A stretch of DNA of 64,000 nt, from positions 1 through 64,000 of the forward strand of contig JAEZCO010000070.1 in assembly GCA_023433505.1 (NCBI GenBank). Reading direction: 5' to 3'. This DNA is from Bacillota bacterium. Lineage in GTDB: Bacteria > Bacillota > Clostridia > Acetivibrionales > DTU013. Below the pieces are notes generated by a model, which saw only the letters and a program-made list of their open reading frames with translations, was not told the DNA's origin and did not search any database. Position numbers and translations under genes: made by a program. The stretch's first letter is position 1. The number at the start of each line of letters is the position of its first letter. Of this stretch, positions 34,237 through 43,493 are shown piece after piece.

Positions 34237-35346
34237 TTGCTTCATTGCGCAGATATTCATCTCGATATGCCGTTTACGTCTCTTGGGAATGTCGAAGGGA
34301 AGGCTGCACAGCGAAGAAATGAGATAAAGGAAGCCTTTCATAGAATCATTGATCTTGCAGTAAGGGAGAAAGTTGATTTTTTGCTGATTTGCGGCGATCT
34401 GTATGAGCACGGGTATGTAAAGAAATCGACTATTAATTTTGTAAATGAAGAATTTGGGAGAATTCAAAACACCCGGGTGATCCTCTTGCCGGGCAATCAT
34501 GATCCCTATCTTCCTGCATCCGCTTACAGGACCATTCAATGGCCGGATAATGTATATATTCTGGCCGAAGGCAAGGAACTGCTGGAGTTTGAAGAGCAAA
34601 GCGTAAGCATATACGGCAGTCTTAACCCTTCTCTCCGGTCAAAAAAGGCGTCTACCATCGACATCTTGATGCTTCATGGAACCTTGAATATGAGTGTTGC
34701 AAAAAATGCATTCAATCCTTTCACAAGCGAGGAATTGGATAAGTACGGGATGGATTATATCGCCCTGGGGCATTTCCACAACCGGTTCGAAACAAAAGGC
34801 AAGATGCGGACCGCCTTCAATCCCGGCAGCCCAGAGCCCCTGGGCTTTGACGAAGAAGGGGACCATGGCGTTTTTATAACGGAGATTTTTCAGGAGGAAG
34901 ATGGGACAAGGCGCGCGGATGCAAGATTTGTTTCAATGAATATAAGAAATTACCGGAATATCGATGTGAATTGTGAGGGCTGCGGCAGTGATGAAAGAAC
35001 TGCCTCAATCCTAGCAGCCGTAATGAAAGAAGCCGGCGGCAGCAATGATTTATTCAGCATTACCCTCAAAGGGACGGTGGAGAAAGGCTATAAAGCGGAT
35101 ATTGGAAGGCTGGAAGCCATTCTGGCACGGGAGTGTTTTTTTGTTCGGATAAAGGATACTACGTCGCCGGGATACGATCTGGATGAAATTGTAAGAGAGC
35201 CGGGCATTCGGGGGTTATTTGTTAAAAAGATGCTTGAGAGAATACGGCAAGCGGAATTGTCCGGAGACGAGACAGACAGAGCGCTGGCACAGGAAGCGCT
35301 TTATTACGGCATACAGGCGATGGAGCAGGGCGGGCTATGTTTATAG
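34237..35346 (+). CDS. SbcD/Mre11-like DNA repair exonuclease subunit (YhaO type)
   Basis: 369 residues from the TTG. Metallophosphoesterase motifs are LLHCADIHLD, ICGDLYE, LLPGNHDP, LMLHG and LGHFHNR. The C-terminal part is the cap and partner-binding region. It should form a nuclease complex with the ATPase encoded next. The start is odd: AGGGGAGG (34206-34213) is 8 nt upstream of an in-frame ATA (34222), which would restore the usual lead KSVKLLHCADIHLD, while the first canonical codon, TTG 34237, is 23 nt away. Its end overlaps the downstream gene by 10 bp. Confidence 0.85.
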   Translation: MLHCADIHLDMPFTSLGNVEGKAAQRRNEIKEAFHRIIDLAVREKVDFLLICGDLYEHGYVKKSTINFVNEEFGRIQNTRVILLPGNHDPYLPASAYRTIQWPDNVYILAEGKELLEFEEQSVSIYGSLNPSLRSKKASTIDILMLHGTLNMSVAKNAFNPFTSEELDKYGMDYIALGHFHNRFETKGKMRTAFNPGSPEPLGFDEEGDHGVFITEIFQEEDGTRRADARFVSMNIRNYRNIDVNCEGCGSDERTASILAAVMKEAGGSNDLFSITLKGTVEKGYKADIGRLEAILARECFFVRIKDTTSPGYDLDEIVREPGIRGLFVKKMLERIRQAELSGDETDRALAQEALYYGIQAMEQGGLCL

Positions 35347-37406
35347 AACAGTTGATGATCAAAGGCTTTGGAAAGCTGTCCGGAGTTTCGGTAAAGCTTG
35401 AAAAAGGCTTTACTATAATTTATGGCGGTAATGAGTCAGGTAAGACCACGCTGCAATGGTTTATCAAAGGAATGCTCTATGGCCTCAAAGGCGGAAGAGC
35501 GTCCAAAGAAGGCTTGCCGGCGCCTTTGAAGCGGTATAAGCCCTGGTCCGGCAACGAGTATGGCGGAAGCCTGCAGTATATGCTGGATAACGGCAGTTCC
35601 TACCGGGTTGACAGGGATTTCGAGCGCAGCACGGCTGCGGTTTATGATTCCAGCTACAATAATATTACAGGGAGCTTTGATTCCGGCAAGGACAGGGGAT
35701 TGAGCTTTGCCGACAGGCACCTGGGGCTCAATGAGCTTTGCTTTGATAAAACTGTTTTAATCAGGCAGATGGAGACAAGACTGGACGGTGACGGCAGCCA
35801 GGAGCTTGTGAGCCGGCTGGTGAACTTGAACCAGACCGGGCAGGAGGACCTTTCCTTTAAAAAGGCTTCCGATGCTTTGCGGGAAGCGCTAAAGAAGCAT
35901 ATCGGCACCGACAGGACCACGACGCAGCCGGTAGATAAAATTGACGCAAGGCTTGCCCAGTTGAAGGAAGACAGAAAAAAACTGGCAGAAAAAAGGAATC
36001 TGCAATTGTCCAATCACAATGAACTGCAGGAGCTGATACTTTCAGAAGGCAGGCTGAAAAAAAGAAAAGCCTATCTGGATAGGATCAAGAGAATCATTGA
36101 CGGCAGGAGGCAGTTGGAGGAAGCAGGGGTACGGCTTTCAAAGCTTTCCGGCGCCGCCCCGAAGCTGGAGAAGGCCCAAAAGGAGCTTTTGGCAGCAGAG
36201 GCGGAGCTTAAGAGGCTTCAGGAAGTTAAGAACTCTCCCGTTGCAGGAGAAAGCTTAAGAAGAGTCCGGAACCGCGGAGCCGGGGGTAAATCAAACCGGA
36301 TTGCCGTTTTACTGCTGTTAATGGCAGCAGGGGCTGCTGTTTTACCGGCCATACGCTATAACCCTCTATGGTTTATAGCGGCAGCGGTGTTGATAATTGC
36401 CGCTATAGCAGCGGGAGTGCATGCAAAAAGGAATGGTAAAAGCAAAGAGCCAATGCAGCATTTACAGGAGGACACCAATAGCCATTTGCAGCAATATGAG
36501 CAAATAATGAACAGGGTAATAGAGTTCACCAGAAATTTTAAGGATGCTTGCAGTGAAATTTCAATTGCAGCAGGAATACAGATTGAAGGGACGGCAGGGC
36601 TGGAAGCGGCAGTTCAGGAAAAGTCGGGTGCAATTGACGCATTGGAAGGACAGCTTCAGACCGGAATCAATGACGCCCTATCCGCCGGCGCCGATTATGA
36701 GTCCGGATTCTTTGCAGTTACCGGGCTGAGGGATATTATTTCCCATTCAAATCCGGAATGGTTAAAGGATTCATGGGAGTATGAAATGGAGAGCCTCAAT
36801 GAGCAGTTGGTGCAAACAGCACTGAAAATGAAGGAGTACGAGACGCTGCTAAGAGGGTTTCAGGAAGATGGAGAGGAGCTTCAGGGCACAGAGGAAGAAA
36901 TTGCGGCCCTGGAGCTAAGAAAGGCAGAACTGGAGAGGACCGGCGCCGCTTTGCGGCTGGCCCTGGAGGTGATGACAGAAGCCAGCCAGGAAATACAATG
37001 GAGCTTTGCCCCTGTGCTGAATTCCGGTATGAGCCGGATTATCGCAGGAATTACCGGCGGTCGGTATCAGGACCTTAGGGCCGACGATTCCCTTTCACTG
37101 AATACACTGTCGCCGGAAGCCGGTCATATAAAAGGCGTCATGGCTTTAAGCGGAGGGACGGCGGACCAGATGTACCTGTCCCTGAGGCTGGCGTTGTCGG
37201 ATTTGCTTTCAAGCGGAAAGGAAAGCCTGCCGCTGCTGCTGGATGAAGTTTTTGCACAATATGACGACATAAGAACGCAAAAGACGATGGAATATTTGTT
37301 TAATGAGTTTTTGGACAGGCAGGTTATCCTTTTTACCTGTAAAGAGAGAGAAGTAGAGACGGCCCTTAAGGTGACGGGTGGCAGGGTTAATGTGATCAAG
37401 CTGTGA
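35337..37406 (+). CDS. SbcC/Rad50-like ATPase with central membrane hairpin (YhaN type)
   Basis: 689 residues. Walker A is GGNESGKTT (about 30-38). Coiled-coil arms lie on either side of an inserted hydrophobic pair (about 322-360: IAVLLLLMAAGAAVLP, then WFIAAAVLIIAAIAAG) where Rad50 has its zinc hook. The ABC signature is MALSGGTADQMYLSLRLAL and Walker B PLLLDEVFAQYD. This layout matches Bacillus YhaN, a membrane-inserted partner of YhaO. It overlaps the nuclease gene by 10 bp and so is translationally coupled. A role in membrane-proximal DNA repair is inference. Confidence 0.85.
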   Translation: MFIEQLMIKGFGKLSGVSVKLEKGFTIIYGGNESGKTTLQWFIKGMLYGLKGGRASKEGLPAPLKRYKPWSGNEYGGSLQYMLDNGSSYRVDRDFERSTAAVYDSSYNNITGSFDSGKDRGLSFADRHLGLNELCFDKTVLIRQMETRLDGDGSQELVSRLVNLNQTGQEDLSFKKASDALREALKKHIGTDRTTTQPVDKIDARLAQLKEDRKKLAEKRNLQLSNHNELQELILSEGRLKKRKAYLDRIKRIIDGRRQLEEAGVRLSKLSGAAPKLEKAQKELLAAEAELKRLQEVKNSPVAGESLRRVRNRGAGGKSNRIAVLLLLMAAGAAVLPAIRYNPLWFIAAAVLIIAAIAAGVHAKRNGKSKEPMQHLQEDTNSHLQQYEQIMNRVIEFTRNFKDACSEISIAAGIQIEGTAGLEAAVQEKSGAIDALEGQLQTGINDALSAGADYESGFFAVTGLRDIISHSNPEWLKDSWEYEMESLNEQLVQTALKMKEYETLLRGFQEDGEELQGTEEEIAALELRKAELERTGAALRLALEVMTEASQEIQWSFAPVLNSGMSRIIAGITGGRYQDLRADDSLSLNTLSPEAGHIKGVMALSGGTADQMYLSLRLALSDLLSSGKESLPLLLDEVFAQYDDIRTQKTMEYLFNEFLDRQVILFTCKEREVETALKVTGGRVNVIKL

Positions 37407-37476
37407 GCGGTGGCGGTGCGGCGATCTCAAAACAAGAGTTGCTTATGATAAATAGTGGAACAGGAGATGGTAGTGG

Positions 37477-38442
37477 ATGTCCAGAAGGATTGCCGGTTTA
37501 TGCATACTATTGATGATAGGCTTTGTTGGCTGTGATACAGCTTCGCGAGAAGTGTCAGGAAGCAATGCCGAAAAAGGCCGGCAATTTGCTGCTTCCATCT
37601 CCGCAGAGGACGAGGTGGATGGAATTCCTGTAAATGAGAGGGCGGCAGTTGTCACGGATATGGTGGTGGATGTCTTTTCCGAAGCGGATGTAAGGTCTCA
37701 GCGCATAACTCAGGTATTTTACAATCAAGCGGTAAGCATTTTATCGGAGGAGGATGGCAGTTGGACCAGGATTAAAGCTGTAGACGGTACTTTGGGATGG
37801 GTAAGGACGAAGTTTATTGATAAAAACATTTCAAGCGTCAGCGGAAGGTCCTATACCCATAAAATTATTGTTACCGCCAAGGAGAAAAGTATTTTTTCCG
37901 ATCCGTCGGGAGGTATAACCCTCAAGGATGCAGTCATGGGCGCCGTTTTTTATTCTTTCAACAATTCCGACAATGCGTATGAGGTATACCTGCCGGGGGA
38001 CATGACCGGCTGGCTTAGAGGGAGCGGAATTATTCATGTAGGCCTTGGTGCAGGCGTACCCATCACCGCGGGGGAAGATTTTGCCGCGTCCGCGCTGAAG
38101 TTCAAAGGTACCAGCTATCTCCTCAACGGGTTGAGTTCATTGGGGATAGACTCTCCGGGAATCATCTATCTGTGTTCAAAAATTAATGGTGTAAATATGC
38201 CAAGAGCTTTAAAAGACCAGATAAATCGTGGCGATGAAATAGCGCTTGACAGTATTAATACCGGAGACATCGTTTTTCTAAGTGAAACAGAGGACAAGAA
38301 CGATATCTCCGGAGCAGGCATATGTATGGGGAACGGCCAGTATATCCACGCCAGCAGAAACTCGGGCTATGTCAGACTGGAAGGCTTGAATGAAAACGGC
38401 AGCGACGGGAAACCGGTCTTTGCAAGAAGGATATTCCGCTGA
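37477..38442 (+). CDS. SH3b and degenerate NlpC/P60-like lipoprotein
   Basis: 321 residues. A signal peptide ends in GFVGC (probable lipobox, Cys19). A bacterial SH3 domain (about 50-115, ...DGSWTRIKAVDGTLGWVRTKFI) precedes a second SH3-like region. The C-terminal NlpC/P60 fold (about 200-318) has lost the catalytic Cys: the usual GxDCSG reads GIDSPG. A His (YIHASRNSGYV) remains. It is therefore probably a non-catalytic wall-binding protein. The last 76 bp overlap the convergent glycosyltransferase gene. Confidence 0.75.
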   Translation: MSRRIAGLCILLMIGFVGCDTASREVSGSNAEKGRQFAASISAEDEVDGIPVNERAAVVTDMVVDVFSEADVRSQRITQVFYNQAVSILSEEDGSWTRIKAVDGTLGWVRTKFIDKNISSVSGRSYTHKIIVTAKEKSIFSDPSGGITLKDAVMGAVFYSFNNSDNAYEVYLPGDMTGWLRGSGIIHVGLGAGVPITAGEDFAASALKFKGTSYLLNGLSSLGIDSPGIIYLCSKINGVNMPRALKDQINRGDEIALDSINTGDIVFLSETEDKNDISGAGICMGNGQYIHASRNSGYVRLEGLNENGSDGKPVFARRIFR

Positions 38443-39548
38443 CCGGATAGGCTTTCGATCAGTTCGGCGATGGCCTCGCTTGCTTTTGGCTTCGCCAGGT
38501 ACTCCGCCATTTCACGCATATGCTTAAGCCTCAGAGGATTGTCAAGGACCTGGCAGAAGAGGCTGTCAAGATCTTCATTACTGAAAATGCTTGCGGCAGC
38601 GCCAGTGTTGGTCAAAAAGCGGGCATTTCTTTCCTCCTGGCCCGGAAGCGGCGACATAATCAAAAGGGGCAGTTTTTTGACCAGGGCCTCGGAGATGGTA
38701 ACCCCGCCGGGCTTGGTAATGAGAATATCCGACACATCCATCAAATCGGATATGCGGTTGGTATATCCCAGGATCTTCGTGTCTTTTTCCGAATGCTCCG
38801 CAATTATTCTGAGTTCCTTTTCCAGCTTTTTATTATGACCTGCTACGGCGATGACCTGAATATCTCTGCTGCATTTGAGCAGGGATACAAAAACATCTTT
38901 GAATTCTCCAAAACCGAGGCTTCCGCCCATGACAAGCATCGTGAGCTTATTCTTGAGACCCAGTTCATGTGCCAATTGAAAGCGGTCCTTTTTTTTGAGG
39001 AAAACCTGCGCTACAGGGATGCCGAGGGTATAAATCCTTTCCCTGGGCATGCCGGCCTTGATCATGTCATTTTTTATGTATTCGTGGGCAACGATGAAGG
39101 CGTCTACGCCGTCCAGCTTCCAGAAAAGATGGTTGACAAAGTCTGTGACGATGCCGATGACTGGGATGGTCACAATGCCCTTTTGCTTCAGGCTGGAAAG
39201 CATTTGAAGCGGAAAGGTGTGGGTGCATACGATGACAGAAGGTGCGTATTCGGAAATAAAATCAACAAGTTTCACAGCCATAAGCTTGTTGAAGGTTTTT
39301 GTAATATCCGTGATATTTTCACCGTTTTCAGAAAGCTTATAGAATGTGCCGTATATATGGGGCGTGTTTTTCACCGTACTCAGATAGGTGCCCACAACCA
39401 GTCTGTCGATCATGGGGCTTATGTGCTTCAGGGTGTCCACGACCTGTCCGGTAAAGCCGGGATACTTCAGTTCCATTATTTCCATAACAGCCTCTGCAGC
39501 CTTAGCGTGTCCTCCGCCTGTGGATGCAGATAGAAACAAAACTTTCAT
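38367..39548 (-). CDS. MGDG synthase/UgtP-like glycosyltransferase
   Basis: 393 residues, GT28-type. The N-terminus LFLSASTGGGHAKAAEAV is the acceptor-domain signature of monogalactosyldiacylglycerol-synthase-like enzymes. The C-terminal nucleotide-sugar motif is ILITKPGGVTISEAL...PLLIMSPLPGQEERNA. It probably glycosylates diacylglycerol at the membrane to make glycolipid or a lipoteichoic acid anchor. The conserved fold ends near residue 367; the last 26 residues (ILLAKTGFPSLPFSF...) are encoded within the end of the convergent lipoprotein gene and may be an unselected extension. Confidence 0.88.
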   Translation of the reverse strand: MKVLFLSASTGGGHAKAAEAVMEIMELKYPGFTGQVVDTLKHISPMIDRLVVGTYLSTVKNTPHIYGTFYKLSENGENITDITKTFNKLMAVKLVDFISEYAPSVIVCTHTFPLQMLSSLKQKGIVTIPVIGIVTDFVNHLFWKLDGVDAFIVAHEYIKNDMIKAGMPRERIYTLGIPVAQVFLKKKDRFQLAHELGLKNKLTMLVMGGSLGFGEFKDVFVSLLKCSRDIQVIAVAGHNKKLEKELRIIAEHSEKDTKILGYTNRISDLMDVSDILITKPGGVTISEALVKKLPLLIMSPLPGQEERNARFLTNTGAAASIFSNEDLDSLFCQVLDNPLRLKHMREMAEYLAKPKASEAIAELIESLSGQRNILLAKTGFPSLPFSFKPSSLT

Positions 39549-39679
39549 TCTTTTTGTGAACCTCCGTTTTTGGGCAATAAATCTACTAAGATTATTGGTC
39601 GTTTAGAGTACTATTATAACACAAATCTTCAAATATACTACAGCGAAAACTGCGATTGAATCTTTTGAGATTCGCACGG

Positions 39680-39734
39680 TTGACATTTTGGTCTAATGGC
39701 ATTAAACTAATGATAGGGTTTAATATCATTAGAC
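39680..39734 (+). promoter_or_regulatory. Promoter and BlaI/MecI-type operator
   Basis: TTGACA (39680-39685), 17 nt, TAAACT (39703-39708). Over and after the -10 lies an inverted repeat GTCTAATGGCATTAAAC (39691-39707) and GTTTAATATCATTAGAC (39718-39734). This places the operator across the -10 and start region, as expected for autorepression by the BlaI-like product. Confidence 0.75.
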
Positions 39735-39748
39735 TTGGAGGCGATGGC

Positions 39749-40114
39749 ATGGAAGACTACAAATTAGGCGTCATGGAAACAAAATTCGCCGAGCTGATGT
39801 GGGATAATGAGCCCATATCCTCCGGCGAGCTGGTAAAGCGCTGCGAAAAGGAGCTGACCTGGAAGAAGTCAACGACATACACGATGCTGCGCCGGCTTAT
39901 CGACCGCGGTATCTTCCAGAATAAAGACGGGATGGTTTCTTCTCTTATAAGCAGGCAGGAGTTTTCCGCCCTGCAGAGCGAAAAGTTCGTGGAGGAGACC
40001 TTCGGCGGGTCGCTGCCGCAGTTTCTGGCGGCGTTCACGATGCGCAAGAAGCTGTCCGATAGTGAAATCAATGAGCTACAAAAGCTCATCGATGAGAAGC
40101 GGGGTGAATTCTGA
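39749..40114 (+). CDS. BlaI/MecI family transcriptional repressor
   Basis: 121 residues. It is a winged HTH with the BlaI pattern: LGVMETKFAELMWDNEPISSGELVKRCEKEL..KKSTTYTMLRRLIDRGIF, then a C-terminal dimerisation helix pair. The usual cleavage region is present. It should repress its own operon through the inverted repeat just upstream until the BlaR1-like protease signals. TTGGAGG at 39735-39741 supports ATG 39749. Its TGA overlaps the next ATG by one base. No beta-lactamase gene is adjacent, so the regulon may be elsewhere. Confidence 0.9.
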   Translation: MEDYKLGVMETKFAELMWDNEPISSGELVKRCEKELTWKKSTTYTMLRRLIDRGIFQNKDGMVSSLISRQEFSALQSEKFVEETFGGSLPQFLAAFTMRKKLSDSEINELQKLIDEKRGEF

Positions 40115-42681
40115 TGTGGACCTATACGCTGCTGCCTAAAATCCTGAATATGAGCCTGACTGCAAGCATTGTCATCGTTATCGTGCTGCTCGCGCGTCTG
40201 TTGCTGCGGAAGTCGCCGAAGGTATTTTCTTATGCACTCTGGGCTGTAGTTTTATTCCGGCTCCTTTGCCCCGTGTCCTTTTCAACGGAATTCTCGCTGT
40301 TCGGTCTTTTCAATACGCCCGCCGTGACAGTAAGCGACGGCGGCGCCTACAGCAGCATGACCTATATCCCCAGCGATATTGTCCCTACGGAATACCCTCG
40401 GGTGGATTTGCCGCTTCCGGGCGATCGCGAGGCTATAAACGAAACCCTGCCCCAGGGCAAGGAGCAGACCGGCGCCGACCCGCTTAAATTCCCGATGTCA
40501 GCCGCTACCATGCTCTGGCTGCTCGGCATCATGGGGATGTTAATCTACTGTGCGGTAGCTTTGATGAAGTTACATAGAAAACTCGTCGGCTCGGTACGGC
40601 TGCGGGATAACATCTATCTTGCCGACCACATCGCAACGCCCTTTGTCATAGGTTTATTCCGGCCTAAAATCTATCTGCCGTCGGCCATATCGGTCGAGGA
40701 GCAGGATTATATCCTCCTGCACGAGCAGACGCATATCAAACGGCTTGACCATATCGTTAAGATGATTGCCTTTCTCGCGCTTGCAATGCATTGGTTCAAT
40801 CCGCTGGTTTGGGTGGCATTTGTCTGCGCTGTCAAGGACATGGAGATGTCCTGTGACGAGCGTGTCCTGAAACAAATGGGCGGTGAGATTAAGACGGCGT
40901 ATTCCACATCTTTGCTTTCCCTTGCGGCGGGACGGAGACTTATTAACGGCAGCCCGCTGGCGTTTGGCGAGGGGAACATCAAGGGACGTATCAAGAATAT
41001 TATGAAATTCAAGAAGCCTGCGGTTTGGATGGTCATAGCTGCGGTTATTGCGTGTATCGCCGTTACCTTGCTCCTGTTGGCGAACCCGGCAAAATCGTTG
41101 GAACTTCCGGAGGCAGCCTCTGTACTTTCCATGGACATGGAGCAATTTACCGAATACGAAACCCTTGGGGCCGTTGCTATAACTGACAGCAGCAAGGTTG
41201 AAACCGTACTGTCCGCTCTTTCTGGAGCAAGAGAAACGTTGCAGCAATCTGTAAACGATTATCCGGTACAGAACAACTATCTCATCGTCAGGCTTAACCT
41301 TGCGGGGGAGCGAAGGACGCTGTGCCTCTATGCTGAGGGAAATACGTACTATATTGAGGAGCCGTATGCCGGGATATATCGAAGCGATAGGAACGCAAGC
41401 GCTGCAATATACAAAATCTATACCGGTTCCGGCCGTATAGGCAATTTGCCGAATACCGGCGGTATAAACGATTTGCCGGAACAAATCGCGGAAGCCGATG
41501 GCACGCCGGAAGCGACAAATAATTCGGTCTTTGACAGGGTAAAAATAACATTTCCTTCCGGGACTAATGGGAGTAAATCGGCAGATGAATTTGAGACAAC
41601 TGCTTCAAAGATTGTGGCATATGTCGATTCAACAATCCGGAATAGGCAACCGACTGAAAAAACGGTAGATTTAAATAAAAACTATATCAATAAATACATT
41701 ATACAACTAACCAATGATGTCGGCGGATCTAGCTACAGTCTTTATTATGATACGCTGTATAACAAAGCCTATATTGTGGGAGACGGAGGCCTTTCCGAAA
41801 CGAATACCAATTTTGCCCGTTATGTCGATTCACTTCTGGAGAATACAGCCATCAAGATTGCGATAGATAATACTGACGCCGCAGCTCTGTTTAAGAAATA
41901 TGGATGGGCGCTTGATTATCAGATAAGTGCGATGAATAACAAGCTCAATAATATAACTGTCCTGACCGGTTTCAATCCGAATGCATATTACTTCGCATAT
42001 AATAATGTTCTATCAACGGATATCGGCTTGGACATGAGCGGATATTCCAACTCTGCAAATATTGATGTTGAAATTTATAGAATTAACGAGAGTATGCCGC
42101 AGGAGTTTTATCCGATACAGAATTGCAGGGGTATTGTAGTAAAGGAGAATGGTAAAATCATCGGAGCGTTCATCAGCGCCGGACGGCACAGCACTTTTAA
42201 TGCCTGCAGTCTGAAGGGCAACAACTTTGAAAAGGCGGCAGGGCAAACGCTTGACGGATGGCTTGCAGAAAGAGTTCAAGGAGATACCACTGATGAAAAG
42301 CTTTCAAAACTGGAACCTGAGCAGATAATCAAAGAATATTTCACCGCGCTGAATGAAAAAGACGTACAGACAGCGAAAGGCTGCATCTCGAAAAAGACGT
42401 TGTTGGGTAACCTAACCTCAAACATGCCGAACGATGAATTATTTAATGAGGGGTATGGTCTGTTATTAAAAGATTCTGACTTTAGCAACCTGAGGTCTGC
42501 GAAGCTTATAGAAGCCAAGTTGATCAATGAACCCGATAAAAGCACCAAGACTTTCGGAATAACAGTAGACCTTCAGTACGACAAGGTGATATCCATCGGC
42601 AGCGGGGAGCAGCCATGGGATTGCAGCATGGTCTATGAATCTCCTCAGACGGGATGGAAAATAGAAGGCTTTGGACATTAG
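40114..42681 (+). CDS. BlaR1/MecR1-like M56 peptidase with C-terminal sensor region
   Basis: 855 residues. M56 membrane metalloprotease domain (about 1-320) with segments at 10-35, 37-55, 125-150 and 215-235, and the zinc motif HEQTH (about 205-209) plus EMSCDERVL. A further membrane segment (about 305-325) leads to an external region of 520 residues. There is no penicillin-binding transpeptidase domain; instead a DUF5301-like block (VAITDSSKVETVLSAL) and a C-terminal DUF4829-like block (EQIIKEYFTALNEKDVQTAKGCIS) are seen. The sensed signal is therefore probably not a beta-lactam in the classical way. Coupled to the BlaI gene. Confidence 0.85.
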   Translation: MWTYTLLPKILNMSLTASIVIVIVLLARLLLRKSPKVFSYALWAVVLFRLLCPVSFSTEFSLFGLFNTPAVTVSDGGAYSSMTYIPSDIVPTEYPRVDLPLPGDREAINETLPQGKEQTGADPLKFPMSAATMLWLLGIMGMLIYCAVALMKLHRKLVGSVRLRDNIYLADHIATPFVIGLFRPKIYLPSAISVEEQDYILLHEQTHIKRLDHIVKMIAFLALAMHWFNPLVWVAFVCAVKDMEMSCDERVLKQMGGEIKTAYSTSLLSLAAGRRLINGSPLAFGEGNIKGRIKNIMKFKKPAVWMVIAAVIACIAVTLLLLANPAKSLELPEAASVLSMDMEQFTEYETLGAVAITDSSKVETVLSALSGARETLQQSVNDYPVQNNYLIVRLNLAGERRTLCLYAEGNTYYIEEPYAGIYRSDRNASAAIYKIYTGSGRIGNLPNTGGINDLPEQIAEADGTPEATNNSVFDRVKITFPSGTNGSKSADEFETTASKIVAYVDSTIRNRQPTEKTVDLNKNYINKYIIQLTNDVGGSSYSLYYDTLYNKAYIVGDGGLSETNTNFARYVDSLLENTAIKIAIDNTDAAALFKKYGWALDYQISAMNNKLNNITVLTGFNPNAYYFAYNNVLSTDIGLDMSGYSNSANIDVEIYRINESMPQEFYPIQNCRGIVVKENGKIIGAFISAGRHSTFNACSLKGNNFEKAAGQTLDGWLAERVQGDTTDEKLSKLEPEQIIKEYFTALNEKDVQTAKGCISKKTLLGNLTSNMPNDELFNEGYGLLLKDSDFSNLRSAKLIEAKLINEPDKSTKTFGITVDLQYDKVISIGSGEQPWDCSMVYESPQTGWKIEGFGH

Positions 42682-42704
42682 AGATTATAGCAATGCAGAA
42701 TAAG

Positions 42705-42750
42705 AAATCAGACATCTACCCACATAATTGTGAATGGATGTCTGATTTTC
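42705..42750 (+). terminator. Terminator after the BlaR1-like gene
   Basis: A 12-bp stem AAATCAGACATC/GATGTCTGATTT with a 20-nt loop, then TTC. The rest of 42751-42996 holds no recognised gene. Confidence 0.8.
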
Positions 42751-42996
42751 TTATGCCCCGTAAAGTGCATCAAAAAAATTTCCTCCACCTGTGCAGATAG
42801 CGGATACCGAGTTGGTGTTCAGACGATGGGCAAATAAATTTTTTCTCAAGTGAAAAAATTTATTTGAATTAGGTTGTTATAAAATGGGCTTTTCGCTGGA
42901 ATGCCAGGAATAATTTTTTGGAAAAAACAAAGAATATTTCTCAACATTGTTTTTATGCAAGTTGGCTAATTCTCAGGTATTTAAGGAGGAGGCATT

Positions 42997-43482
42997 TTGA
43001 AAAACATAAAAGTGCTTTTGGCTGCCACGGTGATCTTGTCGCTTATTTGCATATCGGTTTATGAAGGCGCCGGATTTCTGGCGGGACTGCCGAATTCGGG
43101 AGATGTATACGGGCAAAGCGACGAGGCTGGAGATGTACAGCTGCTGGCAAGGGCGATTAACGGTGAAGCACGCGGAGAACCTTATGAAGGCCAGGTGGCA
43201 GTCGGCGCTGTCATTCTTAACCGGACGAAAGATTCCAGATTTCCAAAAACCATCGCGGGAGTGATTTATCAGCCCGGGGCCTTTACCGCGGTAGACGATG
43301 GGCAGATCAATGTCGCTATAGACAGCAGCTCTTCTGTGGTAAAAGCTGCAAGGGACGCCATGAACGGCTTTGACCCTACCGATGGCGCAGTATATTATTG
43401 GAATCCTGCAACGGCAACCAGTTCGTGGATCTGGAGCAGGCAGATCGTGAAAAAGATCGGGAAGCATTACTTCGGGAAATAG
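42997..43482 (+). CDS. sleB: SleB-like spore cortex-lytic enzyme
   Basis: 161 residues with an N-terminal signal/anchor (about 1-28) and the SleB/CwlJ hydrolase domain (about 45-160): LLARAINGEARGEPYEGQVAVGAVILNR with the catalytic Glu in NGEARGE, and the closing GAVYYWNPATATSSWIWSR. It cuts cortex peptidoglycan during germination. It lacks the N-terminal peptidoglycan-binding domain of Bacillus SleB. The start is TTG 42997 with AAGGAGG at 42983-42989. It is followed 11 bp later by ypeB, its usual partner. Confidence 0.9.
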   Translation: MKNIKVLLAATVILSLICISVYEGAGFLAGLPNSGDVYGQSDEAGDVQLLARAINGEARGEPYEGQVAVGAVILNRTKDSRFPKTIAGVIYQPGAFTAVDDGQINVAIDSSSSVVKAARDAMNGFDPTDGAVYYWNPATATSSWIWSRQIVKKIGKHYFGK

Positions 43483-43493
43483 GAGGGACTACC

